DNA from: Bacteroidota bacterium | GTDB taxonomy: Bacteria > Bacteroidota > Ignavibacteria > Kryptoniales > JAKASW01 | Length of the DNA: 64,000 nucleotides | Direction: 5' to 3' | Assembly: GCA_021825585.1 (NCBI GenBank) | Contig: JAKAGT010000013.1 | Span: 62,001 to 126,000 of the forward strand | Part shown: in pieces, positions 41,720-49,686 of the stretch | Layout: each line of letters opens with the position of its first letter | Numbering within the stretch: the stretch's first letter is position 1 | Notes under the pieces: generated by a model | Seen by the model: the letters and a program-made list of their open reading frames with translations, nothing else | Database searches by the model: none | What the model was told of the DNA's origin: nothing | Made by a program: the position numbers and the translations under genes

Positions 41720-42904
41720 TCAAATGTCCACCAGTGTCTTGCTTCCTTCCCAATCAAACCTGAAGTCCATATATTTCAGGCCGACGGATTCCAGTGTCTT
41801 GCGCAGGTGCTTTCTGGCACCGTTCTCCACGCAGAACAGCATGAAGCCCCCGCCTCCCGCACCCATGACTTTTCCTCCGAGTGCTCCGTTTGCTATCGCT
41901 AGTTCGTACCAGCTATCTATCTCCCGGTTGCTCATTTTGTTAGAAACTTGCTTCTTCGTAAGCCAGTGCTCATGCAGCAGCCTGCCGAACGCACAGACAT
42001 CTCCAGCCATCAAGGCGTCTCTCGATTGGTAACCTATCTCCTTTATCTTGTGCATGGCTTCCACTGCGGTCAATTGCCTTGTTGCTGTCGCAGCTTCCGT
42101 GTACAGCTCATATCCACTCGCGCTCTCCCGGAATTCGCCTCGCCCCTCTTCTCCGTCCCCGTTTCTCCTCGTCCCCACGTCCCCCTTTCCCCCCATCTCC
42201 CCGTCCCCCCATCTCCCCGTCCCCCCATCCCCCCGTCCCCCCATCCCCCCTCTCCCGCTCTCCCCGCCATCTCTTATCTTCCTGCTCTGTTCACCGAGTA
42301 TCTCATTCGCGTCCCTTTCGATGTCCGTGTAGAACATCATCAGCCTGTTTTCCAATTCATAAATGATCTCATTGTCCAGATGAAGCGGAGTAACAGTGAC
42401 TTTTCCAAGCTGGTCGATATCCAGTTGAATGATCCCGCCAAATGCAGCGGCATACTGGTCCTGCTTCCCGATGGGTTTGCCGATCAAATCGATTTCAATT
42501 TTGCAAGCCTCTTCGGCTAATTCCTGCGTCTCCATTTGCCTGCGCATCATCGCGTTCAGAGCCCTAAGCAGACCAACCGTGTATGAGCTTGATGACCCCA
42601 TTCCCGTTCCAGCCGATAGGTCCGCCATAGAGCTAATTTCCAGCGGATGATTCAGTTTAACGTGTTTAAGGGATTCGCGCACGATATCATGATGTATAGT
42701 ATCTATCTCATCCACTTTTACGGTTTCGGTTCTGGAATAGTTTATTCTGACCCTGTCGAATATAGCCGGGACATTCAGATTTATGAACATATACTTGTTT
42801 ATTGCCGCGGTAATAAGAAATCCGCCATATTTGCAGTAGTACGATGGCAGATCGGTCCCCCCGCCGCCCAGCGGGAGACGAAATGGGGTGCGAACAACTA
42901 TCAT
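41720..42904 (-). CDS. hddA: GHMP-family heptose kinase with internal G-rich insertion
   Basis: A 394-residue GHMP kinase. The N-terminal VRTPFRLPLGGGGTDLPSYY, the phosphate loop AGTGMGSSSSYTVGLL and the C-terminal VMGAGGGGFMLFCVE fit D-glycero-D-manno-heptose 7-phosphate kinases (HddA), which form the 1,7-bisphosphate. Residues 212-260 are a Gly/Arg/Asp-rich stretch (GGMGGRGDGGTGRWGDGEMG) that has no family counterpart and lies between helices (LGEQSRKI and AVEAMHKIKEIGY). It is in frame, so activity may survive. Confidence 0.88.
   Translation of the reverse strand: MIVVRTPFRLPLGGGGTDLPSYYCKYGGFLITAAINKYMFINLNVPAIFDRVRINYSRTETVKVDEIDTIHHDIVRESLKHVKLNHPLEISSMADLSAGTGMGSSSSYTVGLLRALNAMMRRQMETQELAEEACKIEIDLIGKPIGKQDQYAAAFGGIIQLDIDQLGKVTVTPLHLDNEIIYELENRLMMFYTDIERDANEILGEQSRKIRDGGESGRGGMGGRGDGGTGRWGDGEMGGKGDVGTRRNGDGEEGRGEFRESASGYELYTEAATATRQLTAVEAMHKIKEIGYQSRDALMAGDVCAFGRLLHEHWLTKKQVSNKMSNREIDSWYELAIANGALGGKVMGAGGGGFMLFCVENGARKHLRKTLESVGLKYMDFRFDWEGSKTLVDI
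42125..42271. repeat. C/G-skewed minisatellite inserted in the heptose kinase gene
   Basis: On the plus strand it consists of tandem CCCCATCTCCCCGTCCCC units with C4-C6 runs. The minus (coding) strand has more than ten G-runs of four to seven, able to form G-quadruplexes. The in-frame length keeps the gene open. Confidence 0.85.
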
Positions 42905-43099
42905 TTTGGGGATTCCTTTGTAAGTATAAGAAGAGATGACTTGGGGAGAATGGGACTCGGGGACTGGGAGAGTAGGGCTCTTGTATCTGAACTATTTCGA
43001 ATGAAAAAGGGACGGCATCACTTCGAATCTAAAGACGAGCTGAGAAATCAGGATTCTCTAATGAGGACTTCAGACCAGACCCATTTCGGTTCAGTGGCC

Positions 43100-43381
43100 T
43101 CACATAACTAGAACTTCAACCTGATGCCGTTTCTTGCCTGCCTCGTTTACAATTCTCTCCAGTTCCTGCGCGATCGAGTTATCAATCCACTCTTCACCAC
43201 ATTGCGCGCAAATCTCGGCCCTGACATTCCTTACGATGACCAGACCGATCCCGGTATCAACTGTGTAGGTGGTCGTACCCTGGTGCTTTTGCCCTCCACA
43301 CATCGGGCATCTCTCGACCTTTCGCCCGTTACCCTTTTGCCCCGCGCTCTTAATAAACTTCCTCGTGTGTTCCAATATCAA
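43100..43381 (-). CDS. MqsA/YgiT-type zinc-finger antitoxin-like protein
   Basis: A 93-residue protein with two CxxC knuckles (RCPMCGG and EICAQCGEEW) and the intervening strand pattern TYTVDTGIGLVIVRNVRAEI, as in the N-terminal half of MqsA. It lacks the C-terminal helix-turn-helix of full MqsA. It overlaps the end of the RelE-like toxin gene by 32 bp. The exact start is uncertain (TTG at 43381 shown). Confidence 0.75.
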   Translation of the reverse strand: MILEHTRKFIKSAGQKGNGRKVERCPMCGGQKHQGTTTYTVDTGIGLVIVRNVRAEICAQCGEEWIDNSIAQELERIVNEAGKKRHQVEVLVM

Positions 43382-43634
43382 TTAGAAGAATCTCCTCAGC
43401 TCCAGTTTGGGGATTCTGGACAAACTCAAAAACAATCCGCATATCATATTCAACTGAACATGCCCATGATCCCTCGAACTCTCCCTTTAACTTGTGTGTC
43501 TTCAACTCCGCTGCATAGGGACTCTCTGAAAGGCACCTCATTGTGTGCAGAATTTTTGAACGAAGTAGGGGACCACGCTTGGCAAGCCTTTTGAACGACC
43601 GAGAATAGCACGAAGACCAATGAAGAATTTTCAA
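43350..43634 (-). CDS. RelE/ParE-superfamily toxin-like protein
   Basis: A 94-residue protein with the RelE/YafQ layout: an N-terminal helix pair (SCYSRSFKRLAKRGPLLRSK), then HKLKGEFEGSWACSVEYDMRIVF, the family strand with conserved Lys/Leu-x-G and Arg, and the ending LLIDIGTHEEVY. The usual action is mRNA cleavage on the ribosome. Its start overlaps the stop of the upstream antitoxin-like gene by 4 bp. Confidence 0.82.
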   Translation of the reverse strand: MKILHWSSCYSRSFKRLAKRGPLLRSKILHTMRCLSESPYAAELKTHKLKGEFEGSWACSVEYDMRIVFEFVQNPQTGAEEILLIDIGTHEEVY

Positions 43635-43849
43635 TCTTTGTCAATCTCGCGCTCAAAATCTTCAACTGTGCCGTGACTGGTCAAGCCGTCGCGGTATTCT
43701 TGACGGCTAATACGGATAGATTCCTTGATCTCCTTCCGGCGCTGGTCAATTATCCGCTTACGGACGATCTCCGTTATCATCTCTTGCTCCTCTAAAGAGC
43801 GACGTCCGATCGCTTCGAGCAAGTCATTGAATGTTAAAGTCTCCGACAT
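43631..43849 (-). CDS. Small antitoxin-like protein
   Basis: Start ATG 43849 follows GGAGGATTTGCA and gives 72 residues (MSETLTFNDLLEAIGRRSLE ...), helical and charged, without a recognised DNA-binding domain. Coupling to the RelE-like gene makes it the likely cognate antitoxin. The open frame extends 20 codons upstream, but the ribosome binding site favours this start. Confidence 0.7.
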   Translation of the reverse strand: MSETLTFNDLLEAIGRRSLEEQEMITEIVRKRIIDQRRKEIKESIRISRQEYRDGLTSHGTVEDFEREIDKD

Positions 43850-43913
43850 TGCAAATCCTCCCGTTATTCTTCTTCGTTTCTTCCTGTTAATTTCCGATCT
43901 TCCATCCATAACT

Positions 43914-45347
43914 TCAAGATGCCCCTTTCCCCGACAACACCGCTGGTATAGTCTTCAGTAAGATCTTCAGATCGAGCCAGATCGACCAGCTGTCTATATA
44001 TTCCAGATCAAGCTTAACCCATTCGTCGAAACTATCTATTTTATTCCTCCCATTGACTTGCCAGAGGCAGGTAAGTCCCGACTTAATGCAGAGTTTCCTC
44101 CTCTGCCAGCTTTCATAGCGTTCGAGCTCATGCGGTCCTGCCGGGCGGGGACCGACCAGGCTCAGGTCGCCCTTGAGGACGCTGAATAGCTGCGGCAGTT
44201 CATCTATGCTCCACTTCCTCAGCAATCGTCCGAAGGGGAGTATGCGCGGATCATCTTTGATTTTGAACACCGGGCCGCTCATTTCGTTTTTTCCCGCGAG
44301 GGAGTCCTTCAGCCTGTCGGCGTTTCTGACCATCGTCCTGAATTTCCAGCTCTTTATCGCGCGCCTGTCAAGTCCGATGACGTTCCACTGGTACAATACT
44401 GGTCTCCCGTCCGTAATCAGGATCCCGAGCGCGACCAGGAGCACCAGCGGGGAGAGCATGACAAGGGCGATAAATGAAACGACGATGTCGATGAGCCGCT
44501 TCAAGATCAGCTGCGCCTCGCTCTGGTGAACCATACTGAACGTGATTATGTCGAGCCCGTAAATCTTATCGACGGTGACGTCCTTTGTAATGCGTCCGAA
44601 GAAATTGGAATTCAGACGTGCCACGACTCCCTGCTGCTCGCAGACTTCGAGGAGCGACCTTATCAGGTCGAATCTTTTCGTAGAGATGGTGATGATCACT
44701 TCCTGAGGATTAGTGTTTTTAAGGGCAGACTCGATGTTCTCGAGGGTATCCACGATTCCTTTTCCGCAAAACTCCTCGCCGACCCGTTCCTGGTTCTCGG
44801 CCAGAACACCGACTATATCAAGCCCCCATTTGAAATTGCAGTCGACGGCCTCGATGAACTGTCTCGCCCTTCTCCCCGTACCCACGAGCAGAACTCTCCT
44901 GCGGTTCTTCCCTTTTCCCCTTATGAAGGCTGCCACCTCGAACATGAGTGTTTTTTCCGCCAGGAAGAACAACACACTGACGAGGAACATCGCTATTACT
45001 ATAGTCCGCGAGAGGTCGCCGAACCTGACGAGGAAGAGCAAAGCGATATCGATGAGGATTCCGAGCGACGTGACTTTGAAAACGATGATGTATTCCCTGA
45101 AGAGCGACGTGAACCGCTGGTAGCTGTAGGCGTTCTGGTAGCTGAATAGGACGACGTAGCAGAAGCCGATAACCAACACGACCAGCAGCTGTGATGTCTG
45201 CAGAGGCACGGTTCTCGGGAAGAAATAAGGGAATTGCCTGTGCAGAAAGTCCGCCAGGTAGTATGCAGCTATAAAGCTTGCCACCGCGGTGAGAAAATCA
45301 CCGGCCTGCGCGATTCGTGTATGATATGACGGACGCCAGGGAATCAT
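43914..45347 (-). CDS. Polyprenyl-phosphate sugar phosphotransferase (WbaP/WcaJ type)
   Basis: A 477-residue priming glycosyltransferase. Four N-terminal helices (from AGDFLTAVASFIAAYYLADF) precede a Rossmann-like CoA_binding_3 domain (RRVLLVGTGRRARQFIEAVD), a fifth membrane segment (VVSFIALVMLSPLVLLVALG) and the catalytic domain (SWKFRTMVRNAD, LRKWSIDELPQL, LSLVGPRPAGPHE). It transfers a sugar-1-phosphate to undecaprenyl phosphate to start a polysaccharide repeat unit, and so marks this region as a surface-polysaccharide locus. Confidence 0.93.
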   Translation of the reverse strand: MIPWRPSYHTRIAQAGDFLTAVASFIAAYYLADFLHRQFPYFFPRTVPLQTSQLLVVLVIGFCYVVLFSYQNAYSYQRFTSLFREYIIVFKVTSLGILIDIALLFLVRFGDLSRTIVIAMFLVSVLFFLAEKTLMFEVAAFIRGKGKNRRRVLLVGTGRRARQFIEAVDCNFKWGLDIVGVLAENQERVGEEFCGKGIVDTLENIESALKNTNPQEVIITISTKRFDLIRSLLEVCEQQGVVARLNSNFFGRITKDVTVDKIYGLDIITFSMVHQSEAQLILKRLIDIVVSFIALVMLSPLVLLVALGILITDGRPVLYQWNVIGLDRRAIKSWKFRTMVRNADRLKDSLAGKNEMSGPVFKIKDDPRILPFGRLLRKWSIDELPQLFSVLKGDLSLVGPRPAGPHELERYESWQRRKLCIKSGLTCLWQVNGRNKIDSFDEWVKLDLEYIDSWSIWLDLKILLKTIPAVLSGKGAS

Positions 45348-45505
45348 TGATTATCAAGCCTCAGGAAAGGCATGACGCAACAAAACCTAGCAGGCAAAAG
45401 AAGGATTTTTTTACCGAACATTTCTCACGCCCTCGACACAAATATTAACGGAGACGGCATTCGAATCAAAACGCTTGACTCAGATCTCTACATACAGGGA
45501 CAGCC
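45348..45505. other. Upstream region of the priming transferase
   Basis: No gene or clear promoter was recognised. Confidence 0.3.
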
Positions 45506-45709
45506 GGGTAGTGGGGTACTTTCAAAATGCCGATATAAATTGTAATCTTTGTGGCTGAATCTAACGCTTTATTATTGCACACAGAGTACACTGAAAAAGG
45601 CACGGATTCTCACTGATACATCGATTAATAATAATTTGATCCGTGGTTATCTTGTTTTTTCCCGTGATATCTGTGTGCTAATGTTTCCATTCAAAATAGC
45701 CCACTACCC
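45506..45709. mobile_element. 204-bp MITE-like element
   Basis: Imperfect terminal inverted repeats: GGGTAGTGGGGTACTTTCAA at the left and, read inward from the right, GGGTAGTGGGCTATTTTGAA. There is no open frame inside. A 'cacagag'/'ctgtgtg' repeat pair forms the core. The flanks (CAGCC left, AAGCC right) suggest but do not prove a short target duplication. Confidence 0.55.
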
Positions 45710-45800
45710 AAGCCCGCGTAAACATGGTGGAGCACTCCTCAGAGTACGTAGGAAAGGGCATAGCCGCAGAAGGCAGTGCAAAAATCTGCCAAGCGAGCTA

Positions 45801-45808
45801 TTCCACTA
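45801..45808. repeat. Left target-site duplication of the IS1595-like element
   Basis: TTCCACTA, repeated exactly at 47452-47459. Eight bases is the duplication size established for IS1595-family elements. Confidence 0.85.
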
Positions 45809-45859
45809 CGTGCTTATTCCCCTTGCACATATTGGCTATAGGTGCTATAATGGGGTATA

Positions 45860-46192
45860 ATGGAGCTTCCAATAAATGTGCAAGCAAAGGGTTTCTTAGC
45901 TGGATTTGGGGCGCTATATGCAATTTTTACAACCAGCTGCGTAATGCTATTTGTTTCAGTTCTGTATTTTATGCGTGGTGGGCAAGAACAAAGAATTTTT
46001 CTTCTCGTTTTTGGGGGCGCGTTCTTTTTTCTGATAATTTGGGCTTTCATTTGGCAAACCAAGAATCCGAACATCTTCAAAACAGTCTGGCGATTCGAAG
46101 GAGATTACGATATTGGTGGCAAGGGAAGGGGCGAAACAAAAATGTCATCCGATCAAATGGGAACCCTAAGCAAAATACCACCGAAATCATGA
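45860..46192 (+). CDS. Small membrane protein, IS passenger
   Basis: A 110-residue protein with two membrane helices (LAGFGALYAIFTTSCVMLFV and FLLVFGGAFFFLIIWAFIW) and a polar tail (GGKGRGETKMSSDQ). No family was recognised. Its stop overlaps the next start (ATGA), so the two passengers are co-translated. Confidence 0.65.
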   Translation: MELPINVQAKGFLAGFGALYAIFTTSCVMLFVSVLYFMRGGQEQRIFLLVFGGAFFFLIIWAFIWQTKNPNIFKTVWRFEGDYDIGGKGRGETKMSSDQMGTLSKIPPKS

Positions 46193-46479
46193 TCTATTTA
46201 TTCTCATATGAGTTGCATCCGGGTTTCCCACGAAACACCGATAGCTTGATTAAAAACATTAAGTCATTCGATGCGTGGGCGCAATGTCAGGCAAGTACAT
46301 GGTTGATTGCTGCTCACGAACAAGAAATAGCTCCTGAGCAAGTTATGCAGAGATTACGACAGCACTTGCGGGCGACGGATTCGGTCGTACTGGTACCTAT
46401 CAATCGTTCCGGTCTCTGGGCTAATTTCCCGCAACCAATTTGGGATTGGGTAGACCAAATGCAAAAGCAAGGATACTAA
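46189..46479 (+). CDS. Small SinR/Cas2-like ferredoxin-fold protein, IS passenger
   Basis: A 96-residue protein (MIYLFSYELHPGFPRNTDSL ... STWLIAAHEQEIAPEQVMQR ... TDSVVLVPINRSGLWANF). The beta-alpha-beta-beta-alpha-beta pattern and the 'YLFSYEL...W....STWLI....' spacing resemble stand-alone SinR-family/Cas2-like proteins. No function is established for these. It is 6 bp upstream of the transposase start and inside the IS ends. Confidence 0.6.
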   Translation: MIYLFSYELHPGFPRNTDSLIKNIKSFDAWAQCQASTWLIAAHEQEIAPEQVMQRLRQHLRATDSVVLVPINRSGLWANFPQPIWDWVDQMQKQGY

Positions 46480-46485
46480 CTATAT

Positions 46486-47430
46486 ATGCCCGATTTTCCT
46501 AACAACATATTCGAGTTCACAAAACGTTTCTCAATAGAAGATGCGTGCTGGAATTATCTTCGAGAAATTCGATGGCCTGATGGGGTTGTGGATTACAGAG
46601 ACGGCAAAACTAAGCCGGTAGCGTATTGTTCAACGCGCCGAGTGTGGGAATTTGCAGATCACTTCCAACAATCGGTTACCGCAGGAACCGTGATGCACAA
46701 AACAAGAACTCCCTTGACTCATTGGTTCTATGCGGCGTACCTCATGGCAACTCTGAAACCAGGGATTTCTGCTTTGCAGCTTCATAGACAATTAGGGATG
46801 CACTTCAAGACTGCGTATATGCTTTTGATGAAACTCAGAGGTGGTCTTGTCAATCCCTTTCGTTCTAAGCTCAAAGGAACCGTGGAGATTGACGAAACGT
46901 ATATCGGAGGCAAAGCAAGTGGCAAACGTGGACGTGGAGCGGAAAGTAAATCCATTGTGGTCGGGGCCGTAGAGGTCATAGACCTTTCTGATAAACAAAT
47001 CGGAGGTCGGATCCGAATGAGAAAAATTTCTTCGGCTTCACGAAAAGAACTCTTCAAATTTATCCAAGAAAACGTTGAGAAAGGTTCCATGATAGTAACA
47101 GACGGCTGGCAGGGTTATAACGGAATTGAAAACGAAGGTTATGGACACGAAATAAAGGAAGGTGAAGATTCAATTGAAGTGGCAAGCCAGTTGGTGCATA
47201 TTCATAGAGCCTTTTCCAATTTAAAAACCTTCATCAATGGCACGTATCATGGAGTATCTAAGAAGCACTTGCAAGCCTATCTCAATGAATACGTATTTCG
47301 ATACAACCGGAGACGTGTCCCTTTTGAATCTTTCAATGCACTCTTAGGCATTGGAACGATGCGGGAAGCTCTGACATATCGAGGCTTGTTTGAAGGGAAA
47401 TGGATTCACCCTAATCCCAAGGCGAAATAA
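46486..47430 (+). CDS. IS1595-family transposase lacking its zinc-ribbon cysteines
   Basis: A 314-residue DDE transposase. The N-terminal region still follows the family (RFSIEDACWNYLREIRWPDG ... QSVTAGTVMHKTRTPLTHWF), but the CxxC pairs normally found after WPDG are absent: a single Cys remains in AYCSTRRVW. Catalytic residues: Asp in VEIDETYIGGK, Asp in IVTDGWQGYNG and Asn/His-containing VHIHRAFSNLKTFINGTYHG in the ISXO2-like domain. The reading frame is complete. Confidence 0.9.
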   Translation: MPDFPNNIFEFTKRFSIEDACWNYLREIRWPDGVVDYRDGKTKPVAYCSTRRVWEFADHFQQSVTAGTVMHKTRTPLTHWFYAAYLMATLKPGISALQLHRQLGMHFKTAYMLLMKLRGGLVNPFRSKLKGTVEIDETYIGGKASGKRGRGAESKSIVVGAVEVIDLSDKQIGGRIRMRKISSASRKELFKFIQENVEKGSMIVTDGWQGYNGIENEGYGHEIKEGEDSIEVASQLVHIHRAFSNLKTFINGTYHGVSKKHLQAYLNEYVFRYNRRRVPFESFNALLGIGTMREALTYRGLFEGKWIHPNPKAK

Positions 47431-47451
47431 TGTTCAAAGGGAATAAGCACG

Positions 47452-47459
47452 TTCCACTA
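47452..47459. repeat. Right target-site duplication of the IS1595-like element
   Basis: TTCCACTA, identical to 45801-45808. Confidence 0.85.
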
Positions 47460-47548
47460 TTGAAGGATGAACGCCAGAGCATGTCAATGTCAATTTCCGG
47501 GCGGCTACATCTTGTAATGCGAGGATGGTGCCGTATCTCAAAGTGACC

Positions 47549-48310
47549 TCACTTCACCGTAAACGTGCTCCATGGCGACGTACTCCCCTCATACGGCCTC
47601 CCCGTTCCATCGACATCAAACCTATCTACACGCCATTGATAAGAGTGCCCGGAAATCAGTTGTTGAGTTGCCGTGCTGTCGAAGTTGAAGTACCGCTTTG
47701 GGTCAGAATTTAAAACTTGAAATCTTTTCGTGACCCAAAGTGTCGACGGTGGAATATCCGTAATATCTTTCAGGCGAATCACGGTATATCCCCCACCCAT
47801 TACGTCGTACCAGATGAAAAAGAGGCCGGTTATGCCAACAGTGGGATATCTGTGCCCCCCAGGATAAGATGGATTGTTCCGGTAGAGCAATTTGTAGTTT
47901 ATGGTGTCAGAAGGAGTGCTGGAACTTCCGTCGGAAGCATACGCCTTCAGACAGTAATAATATCTTATACCTGTCTCGATCGAGGTTACGTCTACCATCG
48001 ACGTATCATTGAGTACCTTCGAGGCATTGACATTCCCAACCAGCATGAATTTGATCGGCGCGCCACTTTGGTCTGTCGTGTCGGCGCGATAGACTTTGTA
48101 GCCTGCAACGCCTCGCGCTCTGTACCATTGTAACCAGATTCCACCAGTGTTAGGGTCCTGGCGGATTCCTGTTTCATTCACCGAGTCTGGCTGCGACTGT
48201 GGAACGAAACGAGGTGTTCCAAGGACGGAGATCGGTGTTCCCTCCGTTACACAGCCCTGCAATAGCACCAGTAGGCATCCGGCCATTAAAGCAGCTATGT
48301 ATGCTTTCAC
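47549..48310 (-). CDS. Lipoprotein with fibronectin-type-III-like domains
   Basis: A GTG start at 48310 follows AAGG and gives 253 residues with a lipoprotein signal (AALMAGCLLVLLQGC). The body has one clear Fn3-like unit (GIWLQWYRARGVAGYKVYRA ... IETGIRYYYCLKAYASDGSS) and probably a second near the C-terminus (GHSYQWRVDRFDVDGTG). Such proteins sit on the outer or inner membrane surface. Function unknown. It lies alone between the IS element and the sugar genes. Confidence 0.75.
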   Translation of the reverse strand: MKAYIAALMAGCLLVLLQGCVTEGTPISVLGTPRFVPQSQPDSVNETGIRQDPNTGGIWLQWYRARGVAGYKVYRADTTDQSGAPIKFMLVGNVNASKVLNDTSMVDVTSIETGIRYYYCLKAYASDGSSSTPSDTINYKLLYRNNPSYPGGHRYPTVGITGLFFIWYDVMGGGYTVIRLKDITDIPPSTLWVTKRFQVLNSDPKRYFNFDSTATQQLISGHSYQWRVDRFDVDGTGRPYEGSTSPWSTFTVK

Positions 48311-48726
48311 AGTGACAACCTTAATAGTTGAACAGATTTCGCGATTGTTCAGGATTTGTAGAAAGCCCACCACGACAAGTCAAGACAGAGTGATATGACC
48401 CAAGAGTCATGATGTAAAGGACTTACAATGTCCCCTTCAGAAAGAAACGGCCCTTCCTGAAAAAGTGGACAGAAATCATAACGGCAGTTCTCTTTTTCTC
48501 CATCGGGAATTTCAGCGCGCAGGCGCATAGGGCGCTGAGCATTCTTCGCGATGATCATGATACTTCTTCGTGTGTCACCGGTGAACCACCTTCTCTCCCC
48601 TTCATCCCTGAAGCTATCTGAGGACAAGGGAGGACAAAGCGAAAAAGATCCTTCGCAGTTCGGTATCATATCAGAGCACGAATGCCGTCAGGACATATGA
48701 CATCAGAAAAGACAAGGGCAGCGCAG
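48311..48726. other. Intergenic region without recognisable gene
   Basis: A 106-codon minus-strand open frame (48349-48669) has no recognisable domain and no ribosome binding site. I see no repeat or RNA gene. Confidence 0.35.
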
Positions 48727-49686
48727 CTATGCTTGCGTGGTTTTCCTGTACCATTGAACAGTCCTCTTGATCCCCTCAACAAGCGGGGTCTTGGCTTCAA
48801 ATCCGAGAAGCTCTCTTGCTTTCGTAACGTCAATAAGCCTCTTAGGAATCATGGTTGGCTTGGATGAATTATAGGCCACTGCCGCGTCCTCATAGCCTGC
48901 AGCCTTCAATATTGCGGCCAATGCCTCCCTGATACTGCAGGGCCTGCCGCTGCCTATGTTGATCGGGTCGAAACTATCGATCCTCTCCATTGCCAGGAGC
49001 ATCCCCTCGACAAAATCTCCCACGTAAATCAGATCCTTGATGTCATTACCGTCGCCCCATACTTCCAACGGATTGTGCCTTTCCACTGCCTTCCGTATCA
49101 GTGCCGGAATAACATGAGACGTTTCCCACTCAAAGTCATCATGTTCTCCGTAGATATTTGCAGGCCTTACAACTACGACCCTCATGGGCTCTTTGAGTTT
49201 TCTCGCATACATTTCACACATTATCTCGGTAAACCGTTTCATCCAACCGACAAAAAAGTACTTCTCGTAGACATCCCCTTTCATCACATCATCCTCTTTT
49301 ACCGGATAATCTGTCAAAGGGTACACCGTGTTACTACTTATCCACAAGAACTTCTCCACTTTCTGGGTATATGCAGCTTCCAGCATTAGTGCGTTCATTA
49401 TGACATTCGGAGTGACGTGGACGAGCGGAGTTTTTTCCATGACTGCAGCGCCGGATGTGTTTGCCGCGCACATAAAAACAAAATCCATATCCCTTGTAAC
49501 ACGGTTGCAATCATCCCGATCAGTCAAATCGCACTGAGTGTACGTTATCCGCCCGTCATTGATCACTGGCGGTCTCTTATGAAAAGCTGCCCTTATTTGT
49601 GCACCCCGCTCCAGTAAAGCTTTGATTAAATTGGTCCCCACAAACCCGGCCCCGCCGGCGACTAAAACGTTTTTGCCTTCAAACAT
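48727..49686 (-). CDS. NAD-dependent nucleotide-sugar epimerase/dehydratase
   Basis: A 319-residue extended SDR: VLVAGGAGFVGTNLIKALLE, then SSNTVYPLTDYPVKEDD with the active-site Ser/Thr region. The usual YxxxK is seen as YFFVGWMKR, that is Tyr-Phe-Phe-Val-Gly-Trp-Met-Lys, with altered spacing that is shared with the paralog at 51210 (YFAVGWMNR). It overlaps the RmlC-like gene by 8 bp. Probably a nucleotide-sugar modifying enzyme; the substrate is unknown. Confidence 0.88.
   Translation of the reverse strand: MFEGKNVLVAGGAGFVGTNLIKALLERGAQIRAAFHKRPPVINDGRITYTQCDLTDRDDCNRVTRDMDFVFMCAANTSGAAVMEKTPLVHVTPNVIMNALMLEAAYTQKVEKFLWISSNTVYPLTDYPVKEDDVMKGDVYEKYFFVGWMKRFTEIMCEMYARKLKEPMRVVVVRPANIYGEHDDFEWETSHVIPALIRKAVERHNPLEVWGDGNDIKDLIYVGDFVEGMLLAMERIDSFDPINIGSGRPCSIREALAAILKAAGYEDAAVAYNSSKPTMIPKRLIDVTKARELLGFEAKTPLVEGIKRTVQWYRKTTQA

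Larger units (their letters stand above)
45809..47451 (+). mobile_element. IS1595-family insertion sequence with two passenger genes
   Basis: The 1643-bp element begins CGTGCTTATTCCCCTTG and ends CAAAGGGAATAAGCACG, inverted ends that match at 16 of 17 positions, and is bounded by the 8-bp duplication TTCCACTA. It carries a small membrane protein gene, a small SinR/Cas2-like gene and the transposase, all on the plus strand. Boundaries are exact by duplication. Confidence 0.88.

Noticed and set aside
42125-42271. A second CRISPR array
   Set aside because: Units are short, contiguous and without unique spacers, so it is a minisatellite.
42048-42520. Pro/Ser-rich plus-strand open frames opposite the heptose kinase
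   Set aside because: They are the complement of the G-rich minisatellite in a well-supported kinase gene.
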